DNA of 64,000 nucleotides, from NCBI RefSeq assembly GCF_000767615.3, contig NZ_CP009553.3, forward strand, positions 4,588,001 through 4,652,000, written 5' to 3'. Shown here piece after piece: positions 17,171 through 26,047 of the stretch (position 1 is its first letter; each line of letters begins with the position of its first letter). The translations under genes were made by a program, and so were the position numbers. This stretch comes from Pandoraea pnomenusa. GTDB lineage: Bacteria; Pseudomonadota; Gammaproteobacteria; Burkholderiales; Burkholderiaceae. The notes beneath the pieces were generated by a model, which was not told the origin of the DNA, searched no databases, and saw only the letters and a list, made by a program, of their open reading frames with translations.

Positions 17171-18736
17171 TCAGTCGATCCGCTTCTGAACGAATGCACA
17201 CACGGCGCCCACGAGCGACACCCACACGAGTACCGAGAAGCCGTCGAGCGAGCCGAGAAAGCTCGCTTGCTGCACCACCTGGGTATGAATCGTCGACAGC
17301 GCCAGCGACGCCGCCTGCTGTGCCGAATATCCCATCGACTCGTAGCCGTGCGACAACTTGCCGAACATCTCCTGAAACGCGGGGTTGAAAAGGGACACCG
17401 ACTCGTTCAGACGGGTTTCGTGCACGGCAACGCGGTGTTGCTGCAGGATGATCATGGTGGCCGTGGCGAACGAGTAGGTCAGTTGCTTGACGATGTTCTT
17501 GAACCGGTAACCGTGATGAAACTCCTCCAGCGCGAAGATGCGGAACGTGACGTTGGCGACCGGCAGCGCGATCATGAGCAGAAGCAGTCCGCGCAGCACA
17601 AGCGGCACGATGAGCCACGGTGTGCTCACGTCGGGCGGCATGTGCATCATCCAGATTGCAATGAGCGCCGCCATCAGAAAGCCTGGCACGATCATCCACT
17701 TCTTGTGCGTGACGCGCGCGGAGACACGGAAATAGATCAGCGCGCCGGCAACCGAGACGAGCGACGTGAGCCCCACCAGCCGCCCCGCATTCTCCACCGG
17801 ATAGTGCAACCCACCCTCCAGCAGTCGGGAGACGAGAAACCCCATCGAATTGCTCAGGTAGTAGAACGCGATATAGAGCATGATCCCGGCCTGAAACGTC
17901 TTCTCGCGAAGCGCGTGCAGACGAAGCAGCGGGCGCGGATGATGCCACTGCTGCCAGATGAATCCGCCCAGCGCGACCAGTCCGGCGCCCGTGAGGAATA
18001 TCAGCTCCGGCGATGAGCCGAACAGCTCGAAGCGAACCTGTTGCATCGCGATCTGCAACGCCCCTTGCGCGAACGCAAACAGTAGGTACGGCCAGAAATG
18101 CGCTTCGCCGCGATGCTCGTGAAGCACGCGTCCGGCGGACGGAACGGCGAGCACGGCAAACAGCCCGAGCACCACGCCGCCAAAACCGGTGGCCACGAAC
18201 AACGATCGCCATCCGAAGCGGCCAATCAGGTAGCCGCCTGCGAGCGGAGCAAGCGCACTGCCGATCAGGATCATCAGCAGGAAAACACGAACCGCCACGG
18301 GTCGGCGCTGCGGTGTCATTCTCGTCTGGATCAGAATGCGGCAGGCACTCATCATCGGGCCGATAAAGTACCCCTGGAACCCACGGGCGAGCGCCAGCTC
18401 GATCGACGACTCGCTCAGTCCCGCGGCCACCGCGCCGGCGGCGAACAGCAGCAGGCTGCCGCCGACATACCGCCGGTACCCCAGGCGCTCCACCCACCAT
18501 TGCTGCTGGAGGATCCCGAGCACGGACGCGACCGCATACGCGCTCGACGACCAGACGAGTTCGTCCGGCGAAGCGTTGATGCCGCCGGCGATATAGCTGG
18601 TAAAGAATGCGAACCCGGCGTTGTCGAAATAGTCCAGCCCGGTCGCGAGCGCGATGGCCCACGGGAAGAATTCGTCCCGAAACCGCGACAGGTATCCGCC
18701 CCGCCATGCGGGCAAGGCGCGGGCGACCTCGCTCAT
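17171..18736 (-). CDS. DHA2-type MFS transporter
   Basis: 521 aa, about 14 predicted membrane segments. The N-terminal charged segment leads into a first helix with ATGLDYFDNAGFAFF, a divergent form of motif D1. Motif A is degenerate (VERLGYRRYVGG). A region at about residues 420-485 (NESVSLFNPAFQEMFGKL and on) resembles the periplasmic loop of EmrB-like exporters. The start codon overlaps the stop of the MerR gene (ATGA), so the regulator and transporter form one operon. The substrate is unknown; export is more likely than import from the family. Confidence 0.85.
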   Translation of the reverse strand: MSEVARALPAWRGGYLSRFRDEFFPWAIALATGLDYFDNAGFAFFTSYIAGGINASPDELVWSSSAYAVASVLGILQQQWWVERLGYRRYVGGSLLLFAAGAVAAGLSESSIELALARGFQGYFIGPMMSACRILIQTRMTPQRRPVAVRVFLLMILIGSALAPLAGGYLIGRFGWRSLFVATGFGGVVLGLFAVLAVPSAGRVLHEHRGEAHFWPYLLFAFAQGALQIAMQQVRFELFGSSPELIFLTGAGLVALGGFIWQQWHHPRPLLRLHALREKTFQAGIMLYIAFYYLSNSMGFLVSRLLEGGLHYPVENAGRLVGLTSLVSVAGALIYFRVSARVTHKKWMIVPGFLMAALIAIWMMHMPPDVSTPWLIVPLVLRGLLLLMIALPVANVTFRIFALEEFHHGYRFKNIVKQLTYSFATATMIILQQHRVAVHETRLNESVSLFNPAFQEMFGKLSHGYESMGYSAQQAASLALSTIHTQVVQQASFLGSLDGFSVLVWVSLVGAVCAFVQKRID

Positions 18737-19263
18737 TTTTCAGCGGCCTTCCGGGCTTTCGGTGCCCCCTGCCCCTTCCCGCGTTTGGCCAGCGCGCGCT
18801 CGCGACGCTCGCGAATCAGCGCGTCCTTGGGCTCGCCGGCAATGCGGCGCCGAATGTACTGAAGGTCGTACTCGATCTCGTCGCGCACCGCCATCGCTTC
18901 GCGCATCTCCTTGCGCACGGCCTGAATTCTGGCATCGACAGCCTCTACCTGACGCACCAGCGACGCTTCGACTTCGCGCAGCGACGCCAGCGACACCGCG
19001 GTGCTCGTCGGCGTCGACGCCTCGATGGGTTTCGACAGAATCTCGGCGATGGTCTGCAGCGAAAATCCCAGAGAGCGCATGCGCAGGATCCGCACGAACT
19101 TCTCGAGATCCTCCTGCGTGTACAGCCGGTAATGACCCTCGCTCCGCGTCGGGACTATCAGCCCCTTCTCCTCGTAATACTTAAGCGTGCGTGGCGTCAC
19201 GCCGAGCCGCTCGGCAGCCTCGCGAACCGTGACATGACGGGATTCGGCAGCGGACGTTGACAT
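18733..19263 (-). CDS. MerR family transcriptional regulator
   Basis: 176 aa. MerR winged helix-turn-helix at residues 10-75 (TVREAAERLGVTPRTLKYYE, then GHYRLYTQEDLEKF), a dimerisation coiled coil at about 95-145, and a short basic tail. There is no cysteine cluster for metal sensing and no large drug-binding domain. The chosen ATG at 19261-19263 fits the family; an upstream frame extension of 15 residues is unlikely. It is first in an operon with an MFS transporter. Tandem ACGT repeats upstream are the likely operator. Confidence 0.9.
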   Translation of the reverse strand: MSTSAAESRHVTVREAAERLGVTPRTLKYYEEKGLIVPTRSEGHYRLYTQEDLEKFVRILRMRSLGFSLQTIAEILSKPIEASTPTSTAVSLASLREVEASLVRQVEAVDARIQAVRKEMREAMAVRDEIEYDLQYIRRRIAGEPKDALIRERRERALAKRGKGQGAPKARKAAEK

Positions 19264-19306
19264 GACGTAAACCTTGCGTGAACAGAATATGGCACGATCA
19301 TAGCAC

Positions 19307-19331
19307 AACGTGTACGTTCACGTTCATGTTG
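19307..19331. promoter_or_regulatory. Tandem ACGT repeats, candidate MerR operator
   Basis: Four 6-bp units, ACGTGT, ACGTTC, ACGTTC and ATGTTG (19308-19331), overlap a perfect dyad AACGTG-N6-CACGTT (19307-19324). On the minus strand a TATGAT hexamer (19298-19303) follows, suitable as the -10 of the merR-MFS promoter, so the repeats cover its -35/spacer region as MerR sites usually do. Confidence 0.55.
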
Positions 19332-19460
19332 ACCCGCGCCGGGCAGGATTTACCCATGTCAGCAATGTCCGGTAAAGTGGCCACGTCGACCGGCTGCGGT
19401 GCCGACGAAGGTTGGCGGTGAACATGGCAGCATGACAAACGACCAAACCGGAGGCAGACG

Positions 19461-20144
19461 ATGGCACGCGTACGCGTTGACGGCTTCACCCTCTCGCTCG
19501 ACGGATTCGGCGCCGGGCCGGATCAGGACATCGACCATCCACTCGGTGTAGGCGGCACGCAATTGCATCAATGGCTGGTGCCGACGCAGACATTCCAGCG
19601 CTCACTCTTCGGCAACGAGGGCGGCACGACCGGCATCGACGACGAATTCGCCGCACGCGGCTTTCAGAACGTCGGGGCCTGGATTCTCGGGCGCAACATG
19701 TTCGGCCCGATTCGGGGCGACTGGCCCGACAGCGCATGGAAAGGCTGGTGGGGCGACAACCCGCCGTATCACGCGCCAGTGTTCGTTCTGACCCATTACG
19801 CGCGACCCGATGTCGCAATGGATGGCGGCACGACCTTCCATTTCGTCACCGGCGGCATTCACGAAGCGCTCGAGCGCGCCCGTGCAGCGGCGGCCGGCAA
19901 GGATGTCCGGATCGGCGGCGGCGCAAGCACCATTCGTCAGTATTTGCGCGAGGGACTCATCGATACGTTGCACATCGCGATTTCGCCGGTATTGCTTGGA
20001 CGCGGCGAGGCGCTGTTCGCAGGCCTCGACCTGCAGTCACTCGGATACGAATGCGAGACTTTCATCGCATCGGAGAAGGCCACCCACGTGGTGCTTCGAC
20101 GCAGGGGCACCGACGGCGCTCCCCCGACGACGACGGCCTCCTGA
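19461..20144 (+). CDS. Dihydrofolate reductase family protein (RibD C-terminal-like)
   Basis: 227 aa. It has the DHFR/RibD C-terminal fold of YyaP/YwjB-like proteins: SLDGFGAGPDQ near the N-terminus, LGRNMFGPI, PVFVLTHYARP, then the nucleotide-binding IGGGASTIRQYL and the final ISPVLLGRG segment. These are usually uncharacterised NADPH-dependent reductases and seldom true folate enzymes. GGAGG lies 6 nt before the ATG. It is a single gene, divergent from MerR and convergent with argC. Confidence 0.87.
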   Translation: MARVRVDGFTLSLDGFGAGPDQDIDHPLGVGGTQLHQWLVPTQTFQRSLFGNEGGTTGIDDEFAARGFQNVGAWILGRNMFGPIRGDWPDSAWKGWWGDNPPYHAPVFVLTHYARPDVAMDGGTTFHFVTGGIHEALERARAAAAGKDVRIGGGASTIRQYLREGLIDTLHIAISPVLLGRGEALFAGLDLQSLGYECETFIASEKATHVVLRRRGTDGAPPTTTAS

Positions 20145-20189
20145 GGCGCAGCCGCCTTCGCACCGGGGGAGGACGGCCGCACCGGTGCC

Positions 20190-21119
20190 TCACACTTGCG
20201 CCAGCATCAGATCGAGATTCTGGACCGCCGCGCCAGACGCCCCCTTGCCGAGATTGTCGAATACTGCCGACAACAGCACCTGACCATGCGCCTCGTTTCG
20301 ATGCACGCGCAGATGCATGTCGTTCGTACCGTTCAGTGCCTGCGGGTCGAGATGCGTCAGGGCGTCCGACGCCTCCAGCGGCACCACGCTGACATGGGCC
20401 GCTTCCGCGTAGTGCCGTGCGAGGCATGCGTGCAAGCGTGCACCGTCCACGCCGGACGGCAAATACCGTAGCGCCAGCGGCACCGTGAGCAGGATGCCCT
20501 GGCGGAAAGCGCCATAGGCCGGCGAGAAGATCGGGCGATGCGCAAGCCCGGCATGCAGGGCTATCTCCGGCGTGTGCTTGTGCGCGAGCTGCAATCCATA
20601 TGCCTGATAGGCCGGTGCGTCGGCGGCTTCCGGCCCCTCGAAGGCTTCCACCCTCGCACGTCCCCCACCGGAATAGCCCGAGACCGCGTGCACGCTGATC
20701 GGATAGTCGTCCGGAATGAGTCCGGCCTGCAACAACGGACGTAACAAAGCGATCGCGCCGGTCGGATAGCAGCCAGGGTTGGTCACTCGGCGCGCATTGG
20801 CAATGCGCTCTGCCTGCCCCGGCGACATCTCGGGAAAGCCGTAGGTCCAGTCCGGCTGCGTGCGGTGGGCGGAACTCGCGTCGATGACCCGTACGGCCGG
20901 ATTGACGATGGCTTTCACGGCCTCGCGCGCGGCATCGTCCGGTAGGCAAAGAATGGCGATGTCGCAGTCATTGATGGCCTGCGCGCGCCGCGTCGCGTCC
21001 TTGCGTTGCGCGGCGGGAAGCGTGAACAACCGGAGATCCGTGCGGTCGCGCAACCGTTCGTGAATCTGCAGTCCGGTCGTGCCTTGGTCACCATCGATGA
21101 AGATTACGGGAGAGCTCAT
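20190..21119 (-). CDS. argC: N-acetyl-gamma-glutamyl-phosphate reductase (short type)
   Basis: 309 aa, the short type-2 ArgC. It makes N-acetylglutamate semialdehyde from the acyl phosphate with NADPH in arginine synthesis. The nucleotide-binding start is [14 protein letters not shown], the catalytic cysteine is C117 in NPGCYPTG, and histidines in SAHRT and HKHTPE are conserved. No other arg biosynthesis gene adjoins it, as is common for argC in this group. It is divergent from a LysR gene and convergent with the DHFR-like gene (45-bp gap with a nested inverted repeat). Confidence 0.93.
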   Translation of the reverse strand: MSSPVIFIDGDQGTTGLQIHERLRDRTDLRLFTLPAAQRKDATRRAQAINDCDIAILCLPDDAAREAVKAIVNPAVRVIDASSAHRTQPDWTYGFPEMSPGQAERIANARRVTNPGCYPTGAIALLRPLLQAGLIPDDYPISVHAVSGYSGGGRARVEAFEGPEAADAPAYQAYGLQLAHKHTPEIALHAGLAHRPIFSPAYGAFRQGILLTVPLALRYLPSGVDGARLHACLARHYAEAAHVSVVPLEASDALTHLDPQALNGTNDMHLRVHRNEAHGQVLLSAVFDNLGKGASGAAVQNLDLMLAQV

Positions 21120-21219
21120 AAGCGCAATGGCCTGCGCGGCGCAGGCTCGAAAAGGGGAAAGGAGCCCTCATGTTCCGCGTGCGGATAGAATAAGGAAAGT
21201 TGAATTTCATGACAATAAC

Positions 21220-21236
21220 GTTCAGTTTTCCTGAAC
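21220..21236. promoter_or_regulatory. Dyad upstream of LysR gene (argC side)
   Basis: GTTCAG-TTTTC-CTGAAC, a perfect 6-bp inverted repeat ending 12 bp before the LysR start. This placement suits autorepression and possibly control of argC. Confidence 0.5.
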
Positions 21237-21248
21237 CTGGATATCGAC

Positions 21249-22133
21249 ATGCGAGAGATCAGCCTGGACCGCCTGCGTACGCTGGTGGCCATTGCCGAGC
21301 GGGGTTCGTTCGCGGAAGCGGCGCGCGCCCTGCATCTGGCCGCGCCGACCGTGAGCCTTCACATCGCCGAGCTGGAGGCCCGCATTGGCGCGCCCCTGCT
21401 CTCTCGCAAGCGAGCGCAGGTGCGTCCCACGGCCATTGGGGAAGCGCTCGTGGCGCGCGCGCGCCGCCTGCTGGCCGACGCCGAGCAGGCGCTCGACGAT
21501 ATCCAGCGCCAGGTGGAAGGGCTTGAGGGCCGGGTGCGCCTGGGCGCATCGACCGGGGCCATCGCGCACCTCTTGCCACAGGCGCTCGAAGCCTTGCGAC
21601 GAGACCACCCGGCGATCGACGTTCAGGTGGCGGTACTCACGTCGCACGAGACGCTCGCTCGACTGGGGGACGGCACGCTGGACATCGGGCTGGTGGCGCT
21701 GCCGCAACCGCCGGTTGCCGGTCTGGTCATCAAGCCGTGGCGACGCGACCCGGTGATGGCGTTCGTGCCGGCGCACTGGCAGTGTCCGGCGCGCATCACG
21801 CCGGAATGGCTGGCGGCGCAGCCGCTGATTCTCAATGACGCCACCACCCGCCTCTCGCGGCTGACCTCGGAGTGGTTCGCCACGCGCGGGCACCGCCCCG
21901 TGCCGCGCATCGAGCTGAACTACAACGACGCGATCAAAAGCCTAGTGGCCGCCGGATATGGCGCGGCGCTGTTGCCCAATGAGGCGACGACACCGGTGCC
22001 CGACAACCGTGTCGTCATGCGCCCGTTGCGACCCGCGCTTTGGCGTCGTCTCGGCATCGCCCATCGCGCAGGTCATGTGGAGCGTGCCACGCAACACGTG
22101 CTGGACGTGCTCTGGGACTTGCGCGTGGCATAG
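21249..22133 (+). CDS. LysR family transcriptional regulator
   Basis: 294 aa. The helix-turn-helix is at residues 4-62 (SFAEAARALHLAAPTVSLHI), followed by a LysR substrate-binding domain from about 90. The start MREISLDRLRTLVAI is the normal LysR opening. It is divergent from argC across 129 bp. Regulation of argC is possible but unusual; the LysR may instead act elsewhere or on itself. Confidence 0.9.
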   Translation: MREISLDRLRTLVAIAERGSFAEAARALHLAAPTVSLHIAELEARIGAPLLSRKRAQVRPTAIGEALVARARRLLADAEQALDDIQRQVEGLEGRVRLGASTGAIAHLLPQALEALRRDHPAIDVQVAVLTSHETLARLGDGTLDIGLVALPQPPVAGLVIKPWRRDPVMAFVPAHWQCPARITPEWLAAQPLILNDATTRLSRLTSEWFATRGHRPVPRIELNYNDAIKSLVAAGYGAALLPNEATTPVPDNRVVMRPLRPALWRRLGIAHRAGHVERATQHVLDVLWDLRVA

Positions 22134-22233
22134 ACACGCCGGTGCAGGCATCTCGCCACGTCGTCCGTCGGGCAGTCGCGGAACTTCGAAGCCGCCGACG
22201 CCCGACGGAGACCAGCGCCCCCCCCTGCGGCGA

Positions 22234-23577
22234 TCAGTCGTCGAGCGGCAGGCCGCTGCGATCCTTGGCGAAGGCGACCGCCACGATCGACACCAATGCG
22301 CACGCCATCATGAAGACGACCACCGGCACGTAGCTGCCGCCGAAGTAGGCGACCAGCGCCGTGGCGATCAGCGGCATCGGCCCGCCCACGAGCGCCGCGC
22401 CGATCTGGTAGCCCAGTGACATGCCTGTGTAGCGAATGCTTGCCGGAAACGCCTCGGCCAGCAGCGTGCCGATCATCGAGCCGTAGGTCGTCCAGATCAC
22501 GCTGAGGCCGACACCTACCGCAAGTGCCGCCAGCACGATCGATTTCTGGTTCAGCAGCCAGAAGAACGGCCCGATCCACGCTATGAAAGCGAGACTGCCG
22601 TAGATGAAGACCTTCTTGCGGCCGATCCTGTCCGAGAGATGCCCGAAATACAGCATGAACGGGAAGGCAATCAGGGCGCAGACCAACACGATGTTCAGAA
22701 TGTCCGAGCGCTGGAAGCCGTGACCGATCATGTACGAGACCGTGTATGTGGCGTACAGGAAGAAGGTCGAGGTCTCCACCACCTTGGCGCCAATCGCGAT
22801 CAGCACGACGCGCCAGTGGTCCTGGAGCGTCTCCTTGAGCGGAATGCGCGCGTGGCTGCGCGTGGCGAGAATCTTCTTGAACGACGGCGTCTCCCCGACG
22901 GCGTTGCGAATCCACATCCCGATCAGCACCAGCACGATCGAGCCGACGAACGGAATGCGCCATCCCCAGCTCTGGAAGTCCGCGTCGCTCATCGTATTGC
23001 TCAGCAGCGACGTGATGATGTTGCCCAGCGCCAGCCCGAGCACGGCGCCGGTTTGCGGCACCGCACCGAAGAAGCCACGGCGATGGCGCGGCGAATACTC
23101 CACGGCCAGCAGCACACCGCCACCCCACTCGCCGCCCAGCGCCAGGCCCTGCATCAGGCGCAGCACCGAGAGCAGGATCGGCGCCCACACGCCGATCTGG
23201 TCGTAGTTGGGCAGCAATCCCATGCACACCGTCGACATTCCCATCATCGACAACGTGATGGCCAGCGTCTTCTTGCGCCCGACGCGGTCGCCGACGTGCG
23301 CGAAAATCACGCCGCCCAACGGACGAATCACGAAGGCCAGCGCGAACGCGGCGAGCGCCAGCAACTGGCTGACCAACGGATCGGTGCTCGGGAAGAACTG
23401 CTTTGCGAAGATGATGGACGCCATCGTCCCGTACAGGAAGTAGTCATACCATTCGATCGTGCTGCCCACCGCGCTGCCGAGCAACGCGCGCCGACGCTCG
23501 GCATCGGGAACCATCGTTTCCTTGATATCAGCCGTCAGCCCGGCATGTCCGGCGCTGTTGGGCGCAATTCCGCTCAT
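22234..23577 (-). CDS. MFS transporter, metabolite:H+ symporter (MHS) family
   Basis: 447 aa, 12 predicted membrane segments. Typical MHS features: GSAVGSTIEWYDYFLYG in TM1, HVGDRVGRKKTL in loop 2-3, LALGGEWGGG in TM4-5, and GHLSDRIGRKKV in the second half. Relatives carry shikimate, alpha-ketoglutarate, proline/betaine or similar organic acids. GGTGGAG lies 4 nt before the ATG; an in-frame GTG or upstream start is less likely. A motif shared with the neighbouring LysR and ADH promoters lies upstream at 23653-23673, suggesting it imports the substrate of the ADH/ALDH pair. Confidence 0.9.
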   Translation of the reverse strand: MSGIAPNSAGHAGLTADIKETMVPDAERRRALLGSAVGSTIEWYDYFLYGTMASIIFAKQFFPSTDPLVSQLLALAAFALAFVIRPLGGVIFAHVGDRVGRKKTLAITLSMMGMSTVCMGLLPNYDQIGVWAPILLSVLRLMQGLALGGEWGGGVLLAVEYSPRHRRGFFGAVPQTGAVLGLALGNIITSLLSNTMSDADFQSWGWRIPFVGSIVLVLIGMWIRNAVGETPSFKKILATRSHARIPLKETLQDHWRVVLIAIGAKVVETSTFFLYATYTVSYMIGHGFQRSDILNIVLVCALIAFPFMLYFGHLSDRIGRKKVFIYGSLAFIAWIGPFFWLLNQKSIVLAALAVGVGLSVIWTTYGSMIGTLLAEAFPASIRYTGMSLGYQIGAALVGGPMPLIATALVAYFGGSYVPVVVFMMACALVSIVAVAFAKDRSGLPLDD

Positions 23578-23652
23578 TGTCTCCACCTCGTTATTTTGCG
23601 AACGAACGAAGTCTACAAAGGCGGATCGCAACCGTACACTGAGGGTTGGCGT

Positions 23653-23673
23653 TAGCGATATAACTTTTCGCTA
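23653..23673. promoter_or_regulatory. Dyad containing shared TATAACTTTTC motif (MFS promoter)
   Basis: TAGCGA-N9-TCGCTA is a perfect inverted repeat 76 bp upstream of the MHS carrier gene, and its centre holds GATATAACTTTTCG. The same core appears in the LysR/ADH gap (24703-24713 on the minus strand, 24792-24803 on the plus strand). Confidence 0.6.
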
Positions 23674-23752
23674 TGCCAACGAACGGCCACGCCGAACGCT
23701 GGCATGCGAGACACACATACTCCGATCCTCGTCAGGCGACGCGGCGGTTCCG

Positions 23753-24691
23753 TCAGGCGTCATGGGTCGCGCCGCGCGCGACGATCGCGTCCATGAGCAT
23801 CCGGGCCCCGTGCGACACCGGTGCGCCGCGCCGGGTCACGAGTTCGTAAGGCTCGCTGAGCGACGACAGCTGCAGTGGCAACGTGCACGCCACGCCGTGC
23901 GCCGTATGAAAGCGCGCCACGTCGATGGACACGAGCGCCACGAGCGACGGATTCTTCTGGAGCAGCGAAACCGTCGCGAAGGCGGAAGTCGTTTCCAGCA
24001 GATGAGACGGAAAACGCAGCCCGGCGTCGTGAAACTCCCGCTCGAGCAACCGTCGCATCGGCATGTTCGCGCGATAGACGACCCAGCGGTAGTCGGCCAG
24101 ATCGCTCAGCGAAACGCCTCCGGCGCGAGCCAGCGGATGCGCCGCGTTGGCGATGACCGCAAGCGTCTCGTCCTGTACGAACGCGCTGTCGTAGAGGTAG
24201 GGCGTCTGGCTCACGCTCGTGCGGCAGATGGCGAGATCGAGGCGCCCGGCGTCGATCAGGCTGAGCAGCGTCGCGCTCGTGTCTTCCACGATCTCGATGG
24301 ACATGTCGGGCTGGGCCTCGCCCACGGCGGTGATCGCGTCGGTCAGCAGCGGCACCGCGCCCATGATGACACCCACCGACACCCGGCCGCCATGACCGCG
24401 CATGATGCCGACCATCTCTTCGCGCAGGTGCGCCAGATCGGACTGGATGAGCCGCGCGTACCGGATCACGCAATGCCCGACGGCATTCGGTTCCAAACCA
24501 CGGTTCGAACGCTCGAAGAGCGATGCGCCGAAGGTCGTCTCGATCTCATGCAACGCCTTGCTCGCGCCGGGCTGCGTCATGGCGAGTTGCCTGGCCGCGC
24601 CAAGCAACGAGCCGTGCTCTTCAATGGCGATCAGCAATCGGAGCTGTTTGACGTGCAGGCGGGAGATGATCGAGTTGAGCGTTGGGGGCAT
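23753..24691 (-). CDS. LysR family transcriptional regulator
   Basis: 312 aa from ATG 24689-24691. The helix-turn-helix is at residues 13-70 (SLLGAARQLAMTQPGASKAL), with a full-length effector domain. It lies between the MHS carrier gene (same strand, 175 bp downstream) and the divergent iron-ADH gene. Copies of a common motif before its own start, the ADH start and the carrier gene point to it as regulator of all three. A longer in-frame start at 24755-24757 would overlap the motif and is less likely. Confidence 0.9.
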   Translation of the reverse strand: MPPTLNSIISRLHVKQLRLLIAIEEHGSLLGAARQLAMTQPGASKALHEIETTFGASLFERSNRGLEPNAVGHCVIRYARLIQSDLAHLREEMVGIMRGHGGRVSVGVIMGAVPLLTDAITAVGEAQPDMSIEIVEDTSATLLSLIDAGRLDLAICRTSVSQTPYLYDSAFVQDETLAVIANAAHPLARAGGVSLSDLADYRWVVYRANMPMRRLLEREFHDAGLRFPSHLLETTSAFATVSLLQKNPSLVALVSIDVARFHTAHGVACTLPLQLSSLSEPYELVTRRGAPVSHGARMLMDAIVARGATHDA

Positions 24692-24702
24692 CTTGGATTG
24701 AT

Positions 24703-24803
24703 GAAAAGTTATATCACTATCAAATGCTTTCAATATCGGCGCGATGCAACGCGCCATAAACTGCTACATCCTCGCAGGAGCTTAGCCCCTCTATAACTTT
24801 TCG
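24703..24803. promoter_or_regulatory. Two opposed copies of TATAACTTTTC motif (LysR/ADH gap)
   Basis: TATAACTTTTC occurs on the minus strand at 24703-24713, 11 bp before the LysR start, and on the plus strand at 24792-24803, 9 bp before the ADH start. They are mirror-placed, each just before a start codon. The ADH gene has no clear Shine-Dalgarno sequence. If TATAAC serves as a -10 element, the ADH mRNA leader would be nearly absent; this is speculative. Confidence 0.5.
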
Positions 24804-24812
24804 TCATCCACC

Positions 24813-25952
24813 ATGTCTCTCATCAACTACATCACGCAGATCCAGTTTGGCTTCGACGCGATTCGCCTTCTGGCGGGCGAATGCGAGCGGATCGGCATTC
24901 GTCGCCCGCTGATCGTGACGGACACGGGCATTCGCGCGGCGGGCCTGCTCGACACCGTGCTCGACGCACTGGGGGCCTCCGCGCCCGTGCCGGTATTCGA
25001 TCGGACACCGCCCAACCCGAACGAGTCGGTGGTACGAGACGCCGTTGCGATGTACAAGGCCAGCGGCTGCGACGGCGTGATCGCGCTGGGCGGCGGCTCG
25101 TCGATCGATCTGGCCAAGGGGGTGGCGGTCTGCGCCACGCACGACGGCCCGCTGCAGCAGTTTGCCGTCATCGAAGGCGGCGCGGCGCGCATTACGTCGG
25201 CGACAGCCCCGGTCATCGCCATCCCGACCACGGCCGGCACGGGGAGCGAGGTCGGGCGCGGCGCGATCCTGATTCTCGACGACGGGCGCAAGGTGGGCGT
25301 CATCTCGCCTCATGTCGTGCCGCGCGTGGCCATTTGCGATCCCGCGCTCACACTCGGCCTGCCGCCGGGCCTCACCGCCGCCACCGGCATGGACGCCATC
25401 GCGCACTGTATGGAGACGTTCATGGCGCCGGCGTTCAACCCGCCAGCCGACGGCATCGCGCTCGACGGCCTGTGGCGCGCCTGGCGCCATATCGAGCGCG
25501 CCACGCGCGAACCGGGCGACCGCACCGCGCGACTGAACATGATGAGCGCCTCGATGCAGGGAGCGCTCGCGTTTCAGAAAGGATTGGGCTGCGTGCACAG
25601 CCTGAGCCACTCGCTCGGCGGCCTGAATCCGCGCCTGCACCACGGCACGCTCAACGCCATCCTGCTGCCTGCGGTCATCGCGTTCAACCGCGCGTCGCCG
25701 TCGATGCAGCAGGACGCCAAACTCGATCGCATGGCTCAGGCCATGGGACTCGCAACGGGCGACGAGGTCGGCCCGGCGATCGCCGACATGACACAGCGAC
25801 TGGGGCTGCCGCGCGGCCTGAGGGAACTGGGGGTGACAGAGGATTTATTCCCGCGCATCATCGACGGCGCGCTGAAGGATCACAGCCACAAGACCAATCC
25901 GCGCGACGCCAGTGCGCAGGACTACCGCACGATGCTCGTCGCATCGTTGTAA
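24813..25952 (+). CDS. Iron-containing alcohol dehydrogenase
   Basis: 379 aa group III ADH. Seen: the NAD-binding [11 protein letters not shown] (about 94-104), [15 protein letters not shown], and the metal ligands, an aspartate before the helix ([11 protein letters not shown]) and histidines in [20 protein letters not shown] and LHHGTLNAI. Relatives include 4-hydroxybutyrate dehydrogenase and maleylacetate reductase. The next gene is a semialdehyde-type dehydrogenase, so a hydroxy acid to semialdehyde to dicarboxylate path (4-hydroxybutyrate via succinate semialdehyde) is the simplest reading. The substrate is inferred. Confidence 0.9.
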   Translation: MSLINYITQIQFGFDAIRLLAGECERIGIRRPLIVTDTGIRAAGLLDTVLDALGASAPVPVFDRTPPNPNESVVRDAVAMYKASGCDGVIALGGGSSIDLAKGVAVCATHDGPLQQFAVIEGGAARITSATAPVIAIPTTAGTGSEVGRGAILILDDGRKVGVISPHVVPRVAICDPALTLGLPPGLTAATGMDAIAHCMETFMAPAFNPPADGIALDGLWRAWRHIERATREPGDRTARLNMMSASMQGALAFQKGLGCVHSLSHSLGGLNPRLHHGTLNAILLPAVIAFNRASPSMQQDAKLDRMAQAMGLATGDEVGPAIADMTQRLGLPRGLRELGVTEDLFPRIIDGALKDHSHKTNPRDASAQDYRTMLVASL

Positions 25953-26047
25953 AGTGGCGAGGTACGCGGCCGGTGTCGACACCGGCCGCGTCTCGCTCTG
26001 GATCCCCCTCTCACTTACATTGTGTCTTCATTCCAGGAAATTCGACC

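Noticed and set aside
24881..26047. N-terminal extension of the aldehyde dehydrogenase frame (870 codons in total)
   Set aside because: The extension overlaps the iron-ADH gene in another frame, and the ALDH domain begins at the chosen ATG.
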